From Planotetraspora phitsanulokensis (GTDB lineage: Bacteria > Actinomycetota > Actinomycetes > Streptosporangiales > Streptosporangiaceae), in assembly GCF_016863295.1 (NCBI RefSeq), contig NZ_BOOP01000001.1, positions 248,001 through 312,000 of the forward strand: DNA of 64,000 bases, read 5' to 3'. Under the pieces are notes generated by a model. The model had not been told where the DNA came from. It ran no database searches and worked only from the letters and a program-made list of their open reading frames with translations. Positions 8,288-18,093 of the stretch are shown one piece after another. Position 1 is the stretch's first letter. Each line of letters starts with the position of its first letter. The translations under genes and the position numbers were made by a program.

Positions 8288-9948
8288 CCGCCATTCAGGA
8301 ACCGGTTCGCGTCGCCGCGAGGCCGTACACCAAGGGCACGGTCGTCGCCAAGTGGCTGTCCTCGACCGACCACAAGGTGATCGGGCACCTCTACCTGATC
8401 ACATCGTTCGTGTTCTTCCTGATCGGCGGCGTCATGGCGCTGGTCATGCGGGCCGAGCTCGCCCAGCCGGGCCTGCAGTTCGTGTCGAACGAGCAGTTCA
8501 ACCAGCTGTTCACGATGCACGGCACGATCATGCTGCTGATGTTCGCGACGCCGCTGTTCGCGGGCTTCGCCAACGAGCTCATGCCGCTGCAGATCGGCGC
8601 GCCCGACGTGGCCTTCCCGCGGCTGAACATGGTGAGCTACTGGCTCTACCTGTTCGGCAGCACGATCGCGGTGAGCGGCTTCTTCACCCCGGGCGGCGCC
8701 GCGGCCTTCGGCTGGACGGCGTACGCGCCGCTGTCGAACGCGGTGACCTCGCCCGGCCTCGGCGGCGACCTGTGGGTCCTCGGACTGGCGCTGTCCGGTC
8801 TCGGCACGATCCTCGGCGCGGTCAACTTCATCACGACGATCATCACCATGCGGGCTCCCGGCATGACGATGTTCCGGATGCCGATCTTCACCTGGAACAT
8901 CCTGCTCACCAGCATCCTGGTGCTGCTGGCCTTCCCGGTCCTCGCCGCCGCGCTGCTCGCGCTGGAGGCCGACCGCAAGCTGGGCGCCCACATCTTCGAC
9001 TCGCCGACAGGCGGCCCGATGTTGTGGCAGCACCTGTTCTGGTTCTTCGGCCACCCCGAGGTGTACATCATCGCGTTGCCGTTCTTCGGCATCATCACCG
9101 AGGTCCTGCCGGTCTTCAGCCGTAAGCCCGTCTTCGGCTACATCGGCCTGGTCGGCGCGACCATCGCGATCGCCGGTCTGTCCGTGACGGTCTGGGCGCA
9201 CCACATGTTCGTCACCGGTCAGGTGCTGCTCCCGTTCTTCTCGTTCATGACGTTCCTCATCGCGGTGCCCACCGGCGTGAAGTTCTTCAACTGGATCGGC
9301 ACGATGTGGCGAGGCCATCTGGTCTTCCACACGCCGATGCTGTTCGCCGTCGGCTTCCTGGTGACCTTCCTGTTCGGTGGCCTGACCGGCGTCATCCTGG
9401 CCTCGCCGCCGCTGGACTTCCAGATCAGCGACAGCTACTTCGTCGTCGCCCACTTCCACTACGTGGTCTTCGGCACCGTCGTGTTCGCGATGTTCTCGGG
9501 CTTCTACTTCTGGTGGCCCAAGTTCACCGGCAAGATGCTCGACGACAAGCTGGGCAAGTTCCACTTCTGGACGCTGTTCTTCGGCTTCCACCTGACGTTC
9601 CTGGTGCAGCACTGGCTGGGCGTCATCGGCTTCCCGCGTCGGTACGCCGACTACTCGGCGGCCGACGGCTTCACCGACCTGAACATGATCTCCTCGGTGG
9701 GCGCGTTCCTGCTCGGCGCCTCCACGCTGCCGTTCCTCTACAACGTGTGGCGGACCTGGAAGAAGGCGCCCAAGGTCATGGTCGACGACCCGTGGGGCTT
9801 CGGCGGCTCGCTGGAATGGGCCACCTCGTGCCCGCCGCCGCGGCACAACTTCACGTCGCTGCCGCGGATCAGGTCCGAGCGTCCCGCGTTCGACCTCAAG
9901 TACCCGCACCTCGCGGCGAACAAGCCTGAGCTGGAGGATGTCCGATGA
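8284..9948 (+). CDS. ctaD: cytochrome c oxidase subunit I
   Basis: 554-aa catalytic subunit of the aa3 oxidase, with twelve expected transmembrane helices. Diagnostic motifs: TMHGTIMLL (low-spin heme ligand), [13 protein letters not shown] (CuB histidine, cross-linked Tyr and the start of the K channel), WAHHMF (CuB ligands) and HFHYVVFGT (heme a3 and heme a ligands). The GTG at 8284 overlaps the ctaC stop; upstream in-frame sequence is antisense to no gene and belongs to ctaC in another frame. Stop overlaps ctaF (ATGA). Confidence 0.97.
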   Translation: MTAIQEPVRVAARPYTKGTVVAKWLSSTDHKVIGHLYLITSFVFFLIGGVMALVMRAELAQPGLQFVSNEQFNQLFTMHGTIMLLMFATPLFAGFANELMPLQIGAPDVAFPRLNMVSYWLYLFGSTIAVSGFFTPGGAAAFGWTAYAPLSNAVTSPGLGGDLWVLGLALSGLGTILGAVNFITTIITMRAPGMTMFRMPIFTWNILLTSILVLLAFPVLAAALLALEADRKLGAHIFDSPTGGPMLWQHLFWFFGHPEVYIIALPFFGIITEVLPVFSRKPVFGYIGLVGATIAIAGLSVTVWAHHMFVTGQVLLPFFSFMTFLIAVPTGVKFFNWIGTMWRGHLVFHTPMLFAVGFLVTFLFGGLTGVILASPPLDFQISDSYFVVAHFHYVVFGTVVFAMFSGFYFWWPKFTGKMLDDKLGKFHFWTLFFGFHLTFLVQHWLGVIGFPRRYADYSAADGFTDLNMISSVGAFLLGASTLPFLYNVWRTWKKAPKVMVDDPWGFGGSLEWATSCPPPRHNFTSLPRIRSERPAFDLKYPHLAANKPELEDVR

Positions 9949-10340
9949 AGATCCAGGGCTGGATGTTCCTGCTCTGCGGCGTCTTCTTCGCCGCCGCCGA
10001 CGTCGTGTACTGGTTCTGGTCCAAGGAGCCGACCGGCACCACGGCCATGGCGATCTCCGTCGGGCTCGCGTTCATGATCGGGTACTACCTGCTGTTCACG
10101 GCACGCCGCATCGGCGACCAGCCGGAGGACAACAAGGAGGCCGAAATCAGCGACGGCGCCGGCGAGCTGGGCTTCTTCAGCCCGCACAGCTGGTGGCCGC
10201 TGTTCGTGTGCCTCTCGGCCGCGCTGACGTTCTTCGGCTTCGCGATCGGCTGGTGGCTGTTCTTCATCGGGCTGTTCGCCACGATCATGAGCACCATCGG
10301 TTTCGTGTTCCAGTACTACCGGGGCAACTTCTCCCACTGA
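9945..10340 (+). CDS. ctaF: cytochrome c oxidase subunit IV, actinobacterial type
   Basis: 131-aa membrane protein with four predicted helices (about 3-25, 30-48, 80-100, 103-125) matching the small actinobacterial oxidase subunit CtaF. ATGA overlap with ctaD. It stabilises the bcc-aa3 supercomplex in studied actinobacteria. Last gene of ctaC-ctaD-ctaF, followed by a strong terminator. Confidence 0.92.
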   Translation: MKIQGWMFLLCGVFFAAADVVYWFWSKEPTGTTAMAISVGLAFMIGYYLLFTARRIGDQPEDNKEAEISDGAGELGFFSPHSWWPLFVCLSAALTFFGFAIGWWLFFIGLFATIMSTIGFVFQYYRGNFSH

Positions 10341-10354
10341 CTCGGTGAGGCCTC

Positions 10355-10403
10355 ACGTCGCGGCCGGTCGACCTCTGCGTCGACCGGCCGCGACGTCTTT
10401 TTT
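10355..10403 (+). terminator. rho-independent terminator of ctaCDF
   Basis: Perfect 18-bp inverted repeat (10355-10372 with 10379-10396), loop CTCTGC, followed by TCTTTTTT. The strongest canonical terminator in the window. Confidence 0.93.
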
Positions 10404-10490
10404 GCCGGGAATCAGGACGGCCCGGTACAGGCCCTGAACGTGCTCAGGGAATAACCCCGGGAAACTGATCACGGCCGGGGGGAGATCGAC

Positions 10491-11660
10491 GTGCGCGCTG
10501 GTGCAGGGGCGCTGGCCCTACTCATGGCGACCGGCTGTTCCGCCGCGGTTGAGGACGGCTCGTCGTCCACGCCGAAGACGGCGATCAGCATCACTCCGCT
10601 CAACGGCGGGCAGGGGCTGTCCACGGAGACGCCCATCATGGTGGGCACCACGGTCGGAACGTTGAAGAACGTCACCGTAAGGGCCGGAGGGCAGCCTGTG
10701 GCGGGCGTTTACAGCGCCGACAGGACCCAGTGGCGCAGCGAGCGCCCGATGGCTCCTGGGCTCTCCTACAGCGTCACGGCTGTTGCGGCGGGACCCGACG
10801 GCGGAACCGTCGAGAAGACCAACACGTTCTCCACGGCCAAGGCGACCACGTCGTTCGGCATCGACACGCTGCTCCCCAACAAGGACACCGGCCTCACGGT
10901 GGGCGTGGGCATGCCGATCATGATCACGTTCGACAAGCCCGTGAAGGACAGGGTCTCGGTCGAGCGCAACCTCTCCGTCCAGGCGTCCAACCCCGTCGAG
11001 GGGGCCTGGCACTGGTTCGACGACAAGAACGTCGTCTTCCGGCCCAAGAACTACTGGCCGCCTCACACCAAGGTGCGCTTCGTCGCCAATCTCAAGGGCG
11101 TCAAGGGCGCCGACGGCATGTACGGCAAGCAGGACTACACCCGCGACTTCACGATCGGGCGGTCCCAGATCAGCGTCGCGAACACCCAGACCCACCACAT
11201 GAAGATCGACCGTGACGGCACGCAGATCAAGAACTTCCCGATCAGCGCGGGCATGGGCGGCGTCATGCGGCACTACACGACCAGCGGCATCCACCTGGCG
11301 ATGTCCCGCGAGGACGTGACCGTCATGACCTCGCCCGACGCCGGCCCCGGGCAGTCCGGCTACTACCAGACCACCGTGTACGACACCGTGCGGATCTCCA
11401 ACAGCGGGGAGTACGTCCACGGGGCGCCGTGGTCGGTGGGGGACCAGGGCAACTCCAACGTCAGCCACGGCTGCATCAACGTCAGCCCCTCGAACGCGAA
11501 GTGGTTCAAGGAGAACACCCTGATCGGCGACCCCGTCATCGTCGAGGGCACGCCGCGGAAACTGGAGGCGACCAACGGCTGGGGCCACTGGCAGGAGTCC
11601 TGGAAGGACTGGCTCAAGTGGAGCCGCCTGCGGGCCGACATGACGGGCCCGCTCACGTAG
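10491..11660 (+). CDS. L,D-transpeptidase lipoprotein (Ig-like plus YkuD)
   Basis: 389-aa secreted enzyme that makes 3-3 cross-links in peptidoglycan. The GTG start after GGGGGGAGA gives a signal peptide ending in a lipobox-like LLMATGC. Two Ig-like segments (about 35-240, LdtMt2-like) precede the YkuD domain, whose catalytic motif reads HGAPW...NVSHGCINVS with nucleophile Cys328. The C-terminal tail is Trp-rich (WGHWQESWKDWLKW), typical of actinobacterial enzymes. Lies between the two cytochrome operons and shares a terminator hairpin with qcrB. Confidence 0.93.
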   Translation: MRAGAGALALLMATGCSAAVEDGSSSTPKTAISITPLNGGQGLSTETPIMVGTTVGTLKNVTVRAGGQPVAGVYSADRTQWRSERPMAPGLSYSVTAVAAGPDGGTVEKTNTFSTAKATTSFGIDTLLPNKDTGLTVGVGMPIMITFDKPVKDRVSVERNLSVQASNPVEGAWHWFDDKNVVFRPKNYWPPHTKVRFVANLKGVKGADGMYGKQDYTRDFTIGRSQISVANTQTHHMKIDRDGTQIKNFPISAGMGGVMRHYTTSGIHLAMSREDVTVMTSPDAGPGQSGYYQTTVYDTVRISNSGEYVHGAPWSVGDQGNSNVSHGCINVSPSNAKWFKENTLIGDPVIVEGTPRKLEATNGWGHWQESWKDWLKWSRLRADMTGPLT

Positions 11661-11680
11661 GACGGCCGCCGGTGCGCGGA

Positions 11681-11726
11681 ACGTGAAACGGCCCGGGTGG
11701 GGGATCCCACCCGGGCCGTTTCACGT
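11681..11726. terminator. bidirectional hairpin between ldt and qcrB
   Basis: Perfect 21-bp inverted repeat (11681-11701 with 11706-11726) with a 4-nt loop, 20 bp after the transpeptidase stop and about 30 bp after the qcrB stop. Convergent placement and GAAAC/GTTTC flanks inside the arms support termination on both strands. Confidence 0.85.
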
Positions 11727-11755
11727 GCGGGCGACCGTGCCGGCCGCCCCTGTTC

Positions 11756-13387
11756 TCAGTGCCCGTCCCGGTGACCGTCGGAGTGGTCTCCGGCACCGAT
11801 GGCGGCGTGCTCGTCGTGGCCGTGTCCCTCCTCGAGGGGGACGTGGTCCGTGCCGTACGCCTCACTGGCCTTCGCGCGCAGGCGCCCGAGAGCCGTGCGG
11901 GCCCCCTTCGGCGGGATGCCCTCGCCGTCGACGCCGCTCTCGATGATCGGGATCTCCGCCTTGCCCCGGATGTGGTCGGCGATGTCCTGCGCCGCCGGGG
12001 TGTGGACCTCGATGTACTCACCGTGGGGCAGGCGCTTGATGACGCCCGACTCCACGCCGTGGGACAGCACCTCGGCGTCCTTGCGCTGGAGGCCGATGCA
12101 GATCCGGTACGCGACGACGTAGGCGATCGCCGGGACCAGGAAGATCGCGAAGCGCCCGAAGATCGTCGTCTCGTACAGGCTGATGTGGAAGTTGGCCGAG
12201 ATCTCGTCGTTGGCTCCGAGCAGCCACAACACGCCGTAGAACGCGATACCGCTGAAGCCGATCGCGGTGCGGTGCGGGTTGTTGCGGGGACGGTCGGCGG
12301 TGTGGTGCTCCCGCCGGTCGCCCGTGACCCACTGCTCGATGAACGGATACAGCGCCAGGCCGGTCATGACGATGCCCAGCGGCACCAGGGCCGGGATCAG
12401 CACGCTCAGCGACACCGTGTGATCCAGGAAGTTGATCTCCCAGGCGGGCATCAACCGCAGCGAGCCCTCCAGGAATCCCATGTAGAAGTCGGGCTGGCTG
12501 CCCGCCGAGATGTCCGCCGGCGTGTAGGGACCGAACAGCCAGATCGGGTTGATCTGGGCGAAGGTTCCCAGCAGCGCGATGACACCGAACGTGAACAGGG
12601 TGAACGCGCCCGCCTTGGCCATGAAGGTCGGGTAGAAGGGCGCGCCGACGACGTTCTTCTCGGTGCGGCCGGTGCCCGGCATCTGCGTGTGCTTCTGCAC
12701 CCACATGAGAACCAGGTGGGCCGAGATGAGCGCCAGGAGGATGCCCGGGATCAGCAGGATGTGGATCGTGAAGAACCGCGAGATCACGTCGTGCCCGGGG
12801 TACTCGCCCCCGAACAGCAGGAACGTGAGGTAGGTGCCGACCACCGGGATGCCCAGCATGACGCCCTCGGTGATCCGCAGGCCGGCGCCGGAGAGCAGGT
12901 CGTCGGGGAGGGAGTAGCCGGTCAGGCCCTCCAGCAGCGCCAGCGTGAGCAGGCCCACGCCGATGAGCCAGTTCAGCTCACGCGGCTTGCGGTACGCGCC
13001 GGTGAAGAACACCCGCAGCATGTGGACCATCATGCCCGCGATGAACAGCAACGCCGCCCAGTGGTGGATCTGCCGGATCAGCAGGCCGCCGCGGACGTCG
13101 AAGCTGATGTTCAGCGCCGAGGCGTAGGCCTCGGACATCTTGACGCCCACCAGAGGCTGGTAGGAGCCGGAGTACACGACTTCGCCCATGCTCGGCTTGA
13201 ACCAGAACGTCAGGAACGTGCCGGTCAGCAGCAGGATGATGAACGAGTAGAGCGCGATCTCGCCCAGCAGGAACGACCAGTGGTCCGGGAAGATCTTCCG
13301 CAGGTTGCGCTTGAGGAAGTTGCCCGGCCCGATGCGGTCGTCGAGGAAGGTGGAGACTCCTGCGATGGCCTTGGGAGTGGTGTCCAT
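11756..13387 (-). CDS. qcrB: cytochrome bc1 complex cytochrome b subunit
   Basis: 543-aa membrane subunit that oxidises menaquinol and carries two b hemes. Seen: HHWAALLFIAGMMVHMLRVFFTGAYRKPRE, a helix with heme-binding histidines, and TIHILLIPGILLALISAHLVLMWV with the second pair. About eight helices, then a roughly 110-residue cytoplasmic tail ending in a His/Asp-rich stretch (GHGHDEHAAIGAGDHSDGHR) that could bind metal. Its ATG overlaps the qcrA stop (TGATG). Last gene of ctaE-qcrC-qcrA-qcrB; target class of drugs such as telacebec in mycobacteria. Confidence 0.96.
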   Translation of the reverse strand: MDTTPKAIAGVSTFLDDRIGPGNFLKRNLRKIFPDHWSFLLGEIALYSFIILLLTGTFLTFWFKPSMGEVVYSGSYQPLVGVKMSEAYASALNISFDVRGGLLIRQIHHWAALLFIAGMMVHMLRVFFTGAYRKPRELNWLIGVGLLTLALLEGLTGYSLPDDLLSGAGLRITEGVMLGIPVVGTYLTFLLFGGEYPGHDVISRFFTIHILLIPGILLALISAHLVLMWVQKHTQMPGTGRTEKNVVGAPFYPTFMAKAGAFTLFTFGVIALLGTFAQINPIWLFGPYTPADISAGSQPDFYMGFLEGSLRLMPAWEINFLDHTVSLSVLIPALVPLGIVMTGLALYPFIEQWVTGDRREHHTADRPRNNPHRTAIGFSGIAFYGVLWLLGANDEISANFHISLYETTIFGRFAIFLVPAIAYVVAYRICIGLQRKDAEVLSHGVESGVIKRLPHGEYIEVHTPAAQDIADHIRGKAEIPIIESGVDGEGIPPKGARTALGRLRAKASEAYGTDHVPLEEGHGHDEHAAIGAGDHSDGHRDGH

Positions 13388-14466
13388 CACGCCTTCTGCT
13401 CCCTTGCTTCCGCCTCGGCGTCGCCGCGCTCCCAGAAGCTGGGGCCGACGGGGACGTTGAAGTCGGACTTGGCGACGAGGTAGCCCTCGCTGTCGATCGC
13501 GATGGGCAGCTGAGGCAGCGGCCGGGCCGCGGGACCGAAGATGACCTTCGCGCCGTCGGCCGCGTCGAACGTCGACTGGTGGCACGGGCAGAGGATGTGG
13601 TGCGTCGTCTGCTCGTAGAGCGCGGCCGGGCAGCCCACGTGGGTGCAGATCTTGGAGTACGCGACGATGCCGTCGTGCGTCCAGTTCAGGTTGGTGCCGG
13701 ACTTGATCTCGTCCGGGCGGAACTTGAGCAGGATCAGCGTGGCCTTGGCCAGCGCGTTCAGATCCTCCTCGTAGCCCTCGGGGATCACCGAGAGGATGCC
13801 GCCGGGAGAGTTGAAGTCGGCCGCGCGGATCGGTTGGCCCGTGCCCTCGACCACGAGGCGGCGTGGCTTGCCGTCCTTGGTCGGGACGCCCCACACCGTG
13901 TGCCGCAGCGCCGTGCCGGGCAGCGGGCCCATGTCCTTGAGCAGCACCAGCGGGGCAAGCCCCAGCGGCGCGGCGGCCAGCAGCAGCGTCCGGCGCAGCA
14001 GCTTGTGCTTGACGAAGCCGCTCTCGTTCGCACCCTGGAGGAACGTCTCCTCGACGTACTCCTTGGTGTCGGCGTCGGAGGCCATCGGGTGGCGCTCCTG
14101 CACGAGGTTGTACTTCGGCATGATCTGGCGGACCCACACCACGATGCCGGCCGCCAGCGAGAGCAGCGCGATGCTGAGCGAGCTGCCCAGCGCGTAGTTG
14201 GAGGCGGCCGTCCTGTCGATCGTGCCGACCTGGAAGATCACGTAGGACGCGATGAACGCCGCGCCCGCCAGGAAGGTGATCGTGAACAGCAGCGCGACGA
14301 TCCGCTCCGCCCGCTTGGCGACGGCCGGGTCGGCGGGAATGACTCCGGGTACGCCCTTCTCCTCGTGGACGATCTCGTCCCCGAGGATGGGGCCGTTGGA
14401 GGGCGGGGTGCCGATGACGCGCGCAGGCACGCGGCCCTCAGGCTGATCGTTGATGTTGTCTGTCAT
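13387..14466 (-). CDS. qcrA: Rieske iron-sulfur subunit of the bc1 complex
   Basis: 359-aa subunit moving electrons from menaquinol to the diheme cytochrome c. Three predicted transmembrane helices (about 62-82, 97-117 and 165-185), the actinobacterial arrangement. Rieske motifs CTHVGC and CPCHQS give cluster ligands Cys274, His276, Cys293 and His296 and the disulfide Cys279-Cys295. ATGA overlap with qcrC, TGATG overlap with qcrB. Confidence 0.96.
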   Translation of the reverse strand: MTDNINDQPEGRVPARVIGTPPSNGPILGDEIVHEEKGVPGVIPADPAVAKRAERIVALLFTITFLAGAAFIASYVIFQVGTIDRTAASNYALGSSLSIALLSLAAGIVVWVRQIMPKYNLVQERHPMASDADTKEYVEETFLQGANESGFVKHKLLRRTLLLAAAPLGLAPLVLLKDMGPLPGTALRHTVWGVPTKDGKPRRLVVEGTGQPIRAADFNSPGGILSVIPEGYEEDLNALAKATLILLKFRPDEIKSGTNLNWTHDGIVAYSKICTHVGCPAALYEQTTHHILCPCHQSTFDAADGAKVIFGPAARPLPQLPIAIDSEGYLVAKSDFNVPVGPSFWERGDAEAEAREQKA

Positions 14467-15296
14467 GCGTGCGTCCGTCGCTTCTTCGCCGTGATCCAGA
14501 TGGAGGCCAGGATGAGAAGGCTGAGACCCACGATCCACGCCACAAGGCCTTCGGTCACGGGCCCGATCCGGCCGAGACCGGAGCCTCCCGGGTCGACCTG
14601 CGACCGCACGTGGGTGATGTAGGCGATCATGTCCCGCTTCTGGTCGGGGGTGATCGTCGAGTCGTTGAAGACCGGCATCGCCTGCGGACCCGTTGCCATC
14701 GCCTCGTAGATCTGGGTCGGCGTGGCCGGGTTCAGCGGGGGAGCGTACTTGCCGTAGGTCAGCGCGCCGCCCGCGCCGACGAAGTTGTGACACTGGATGC
14801 AGTTCGCCCGGAACAGCTCACCGCCCTTCGCCGGATCGCCCTTGGCGGGATCGACCTGCTCGGCCGCGGGCCGGGTCGGTCCTCCGCCCAGCGACTGGAC
14901 GTACGCCGCGAGGTCGCTGATCGCCTGCGGGGTGGCCCACTCGCCGAGAGGCTTGCGGGGCGCCTGCGGGCCCGCGTCCGCGGCCGGCATGCGGCCGGTG
15001 CTGACCTGGAAGTCCACGGCGGCCGCGCCCACGCCCACCAGGGTGGGAGCCTTGGCGCTGCCCTCGGCGTTCAGGCCGTGGCAGCTGGCGCAATGGGCCA
15101 CGAACAGGCTCTTGCCCTGCGCCACGTCGTCGGCCTTGCCCGACGCGATCGCCGCGTCCGCGCTGCCGCCTCCCGGCGCGGCCACGGCGTAACCGCCGCC
15201 GAGCAGGCCGAGTGCGAGCGCCACGACGGCATATCGTGCGAGAGGATGGCGCCGTCGGGCGGTGATGGAGTTCACCGAATTTCCCGTTCCGATCAT
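14463..15296 (-). CDS. qcrC: diheme cytochrome c subunit of the bc1 complex
   Basis: 277-aa membrane-anchored protein with two heme c sites, CASCH (69-73) and CIQCH (166-170). It replaces the soluble cytochrome c, so electrons pass directly to CtaC in a bcc-aa3 supercomplex. An N-terminal hydrophobic signal/anchor (about 20-40) and a C-terminal helix (about 250-270) flank the heme domains. The ATG at 15296 overlaps the ctaE stop (ATGA); a GTG at 15275 with GGGAAA upstream is possible. Stop overlaps qcrA. Confidence 0.95.
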   Translation of the reverse strand: MIGTGNSVNSITARRRHPLARYAVVALALGLLGGGYAVAAPGGGSADAAIASGKADDVAQGKSLFVAHCASCHGLNAEGSAKAPTLVGVGAAAVDFQVSTGRMPAADAGPQAPRKPLGEWATPQAISDLAAYVQSLGGGPTRPAAEQVDPAKGDPAKGGELFRANCIQCHNFVGAGGALTYGKYAPPLNPATPTQIYEAMATGPQAMPVFNDSTITPDQKRDMIAYITHVRSQVDPGGSGLGRIGPVTEGLVAWIVGLSLLILASIWITAKKRRTHA

Positions 15297-15910
15297 TTGA
15301 TGATGTAGATGGTCGCGAAAAGGCCGATCCAGACCACGTCCACGAAGTGCCAGTAGTAGGACACGACGATCGCGGCGGTCTTCTGCTCAGTGGTCAGGCG
15401 CTTCGCGGCGTACGTGCGTCCCAGCAGGAACAGGAACGCGATCAGGCCACCCGTCACGTGCATGCCGTGGAAACCCGTGGTCAGGTAGAACACCGAGTCG
15501 TACGGCGAGTGCGAAAGGACGTGACCCTCGTGCGCGAGGTTCGCGTACTCCCAGAGCTGACCGCCCACGAAGAAGGCGCCCATCAGGAAGCTGATGAGGT
15601 ACCACATACGCAGCTTCTTGACGTCACCCCGCTCCACTGCCCACACGCCAAGCTGGCAGGTGACACTCGACAGGACCAGGACGGTCGTGTTGAACGTCGC
15701 GAAGGGGATGTTGAGGTGCGCCTCAGGCCAGGGACTGTTCTCCCCGAGGCTGACCGACCGGATGGTGAAGTACATCGCGAACAGCGCCGCGAAGAACATG
15801 AGCTCAGAGGACAGCCACACGATCGTCCCGACCTGAACCAGGTTCGGCCGGTTGTACGCGTGTGGTCTCGTCGTCGTAGTAGTTGCGGATGCTGTCGCCA
15901 CGGGCGCCAT
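15293..15910 (-). CDS. ctaE: cytochrome c oxidase subunit III
   Basis: 205-aa membrane subunit of the aa3 oxidase with about five helices. Recognised by [28 protein letters not shown], the FHGMHVTGG motif and the C-terminal [14 protein letters not shown]. The ATG at 15910 gives the usual length; an in-frame ATG 24 codons upstream adds an atypical extension. First gene of ctaE-qcrCAB, so the third oxidase subunit is co-transcribed with the bc1 complex rather than with ctaCD, as in mycobacteria. Confidence 0.95.
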   Translation of the reverse strand: MAPVATASATTTTTRPHAYNRPNLVQVGTIVWLSSELMFFAALFAMYFTIRSVSLGENSPWPEAHLNIPFATFNTTVLVLSSVTCQLGVWAVERGDVKKLRMWYLISFLMGAFFVGGQLWEYANLAHEGHVLSHSPYDSVFYLTTGFHGMHVTGGLIAFLFLLGRTYAAKRLTTEQKTAAIVVSYYWHFVDVVWIGLFATIYIIK

Positions 15911-16072
15911 TATTGCGGTTCTGGAGGCCGGGTCGCCGCACGACCCCCCGTTAGGGCCCCATCCGGCGTCTAAAACGGGCATTGCACAGCAATAACCCCG
16001 CGACTACGCGCCTGGCGGCCACGCCGGTAGCATCACGATGACCATACCCCGCGATTCGACAGTGAGCGTGAC

Positions 16073-16486
16073 ATGAGGGTTCTCGTCTACAGCGACGACG
16101 CCGGCACCCGGGAGAAGGTGCGGCTGGCCATCGGGCGGCGTCCCGCCGCGGACGTGCCACTGGTCGAGATCGTCGAGTGCGCGACGCAGCCGGCGGTGAT
16201 CAAACTGCTGGACGCCGGGGACATCGGCGTCGCGATCCTCGACGGCGAGGCCGTCCCCGCCGGGGGGATGGGCGTCAGCAGGCAGGCCAAGGACGAGGTC
16301 CACAACTGCCCGCCGATCCTGCTGCTCATCGCGCGCCGCGACGACCGCTGGCTCGCGAACTGGTCCCGGGCCGACGCCGTGGTCGCCCACCCGATCGACC
16401 CGGTGGTCCTCGCGGAGGCGGTCGCAGGCCTCATGCGCAGCCGCCTCAGCATCTCCGGCACGAACTCGACAAACCATTCCGTCTGA
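16073..16486 (+). CDS. CheY-like receiver, probably a pseudo-receiver
   Basis: 137-aa single-domain protein with a response-regulator fold: [16 protein letters not shown] carries the acidic pair and [12 protein letters not shown] the position of the phospho-accepting Asp. The usual Thr/Ser switch is not evident (LLLIARR), and the invariant Lys of the K-P motif is His (VVAHPIDP), so normal phosphorylation-driven switching is doubtful. No output domain. Lies 23 bp upstream of trpD in the same direction; whether the two work together is unknown. Confidence 0.7.
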   Translation: MRVLVYSDDAGTREKVRLAIGRRPAADVPLVEIVECATQPAVIKLLDAGDIGVAILDGEAVPAGGMGVSRQAKDEVHNCPPILLLIARRDDRWLANWSRADAVVAHPIDPVVLAEAVAGLMRSRLSISGTNSTNHSV

Positions 16487-16509
16487 CATCTGAGACCGCG
16501 GAGCCCACC

Positions 16510-17553
16510 ATGGACACGCGCACCACATGGCCCTCGCTGCTGAACGCACTGATCTCCGGCGAACACCTGACGTCCGACGAGACGTCGTGGGCCATGGGCG
16601 AGATCATGTCCGGCAGGGCGACGTCCGCCCAGATCGCCGCCTTCGTGGTGGCCTTGCGGGCGAAGGGCGAGACGGTGGCCGAGGTGACCGGGCTCGCCCG
16701 CGCCATGCTCGACCGCGCGACCCCGCTCACCGTGGAGGGGCCGGTCGTGGACGTCGTCGGCACCGGCGGCGACCGGGCCCACACGGTCAACGTCTCGACC
16801 ATGGCCGCCGTGGTCGCGGCCGCGGCGGGAGCGCGGGTCGTCAAGCACGGAAACCGGGCGGCCTCGTCCCTCTGCGGCGCGGCGGACGTCCTCGAGCACC
16901 TGGGCGTCACGCTCAACCTGCCCCCGGAGATCACGGCCAGGGTGGCCGTCGAGGCGGGCATCGCCTTCTGCTTCGCGCCCGTCTACCACCCCGCCCTGCG
17001 GTTCGTCGGCCCGGCGCGCAAGGAGATCGGCGTCCCGACGGTCTTCAACTTCCTCGGCCCGCTGACCAATCCGGCCAGGCCCGACGCCCAGGCGATCGGC
17101 GTCTACGACGCCCGGATGCTGCCGGTGATCGCCGGCGTGTTCGCCGAGCGCGGGGTCTCCGCCCTGGTGTTCCGGGGGGAGGACGGTCTCGACGAGTTGT
17201 CCACCGCCGCGCCGTCCACCGTCTACGTCGTCCGGGACGGCACCGCCACCCAGACCCTGTTCGACCCCGCGGAGATCGGCATCCCGCGCTCGCAGCCGGG
17301 AGATCTGCGCGGCGGTGACGTGGAGTTCAACGCGGCGGCCGTGCGCGACCTGGTGAACGGCAAGACCGGGCCCGTGCGTGACGCGGTGCTCCTGAACGCC
17401 GCCGCCGCGCTGGTCGCGCTCGAGCGGCCGGACGGCGACCTGGTCACGGTCATCGGCGCGGCCTTCGAACGCGCCGCCGACGCGGTCGACTCCGGCAGGG
17501 CCGCGTCGACGCTCGACCGGTGGGTCGAGGTCAGCCGGTCCCTGACCCCCTAG
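16510..17553 (+). CDS. trpD: anthranilate phosphoribosyltransferase
   Basis: 347-aa enzyme joining anthranilate to PRPP in tryptophan synthesis. Motifs: [17 protein letters not shown] (PRPP binding), [19 protein letters not shown] and [20 protein letters not shown]. The ATG at 16510 gives the usual N-terminus. It is separated from other trp genes and sits next to ctaE-qcrCAB, as in M. tuberculosis (Rv2192c beside Rv2193). No leader peptide or attenuator was seen in front of it, unlike aroF at the other end of the window. Confidence 0.96.
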   Translation: MDTRTTWPSLLNALISGEHLTSDETSWAMGEIMSGRATSAQIAAFVVALRAKGETVAEVTGLARAMLDRATPLTVEGPVVDVVGTGGDRAHTVNVSTMAAVVAAAAGARVVKHGNRAASSLCGAADVLEHLGVTLNLPPEITARVAVEAGIAFCFAPVYHPALRFVGPARKEIGVPTVFNFLGPLTNPARPDAQAIGVYDARMLPVIAGVFAERGVSALVFRGEDGLDELSTAAPSTVYVVRDGTATQTLFDPAEIGIPRSQPGDLRGGDVEFNAAAVRDLVNGKTGPVRDAVLLNAAAALVALERPDGDLVTVIGAAFERAADAVDSGRAASTLDRWVEVSRSLTP

Positions 17554-17754
17554 ACCGTCCGAGGTGCACGCCGCCGACCGGGTGGCGCGCATCTCGGGTA
17601 TCCGGTGTGGGTGCCGCGAGGGAGGGCCGTCGGCGCGTTTCGCACGTGGTGACGTCGCTCAGCGCCGGGCGGGCCACCGAGCTGTGGCGGGGCCACCGAC
17701 CTGTGGTGGCGGTCGCCCTCCTGGCTACGTTCGACGCGGGAGGGTTTTCGGGGG

Positions 17755-18042
17755 TCAGTCGGATTCGCCCAGGCCGATGGAGAAGGCGGCCTCGAGGTCG
17801 TGACGTGAGTACGTCCGGAAGGCGATGTGCGTCTCGGTGTGGCTCACGCCGGGCACCTTGTTGACCCGGCCGGGGATCACTTCGGCGATCTCCTCGTACC
17901 GCTCGACCCGGACCATGGCCAGCAGGTCGAACTCGCCGGTGATCGAATAGACCTCGCTGACGCCCTCGATCTCGGCGATGGTCTGGGCGACCTCGGGGAT
18001 CCGGTGGACATCGGCCTTGATGTGCACGATCGCGGTGACCAT
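17755..18042 (-). CDS. stand-alone Lrp/AsnC ligand-binding (RAM) domain protein
   Basis: 95-aa protein consisting only of the alpha/beta ligand-binding domain of Lrp/AsnC regulators (VTAIVHIKADVHRIPEVAQ, then EVYSITGEFDLLAMVRV). No helix-turn-helix, so it does not bind DNA by itself; such proteins form oligomers that bind amino acids and may modulate full-length Lrp proteins. GGAGAG precedes the ATG. Position between trpD and a DNA-repair-like gene gives no clear function. Confidence 0.85.
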   Translation of the reverse strand: MVTAIVHIKADVHRIPEVAQTIAEIEGVSEVYSITGEFDLLAMVRVERYEEIAEVIPGRVNKVPGVSHTETHIAFRTYSRHDLEAAFSIGLGESD

Positions 18043-18093
18043 TGGGGTCTCTCCTGCTTTGTGGCGAGTACGGCTGTGGTCCCGACCCTAGCG

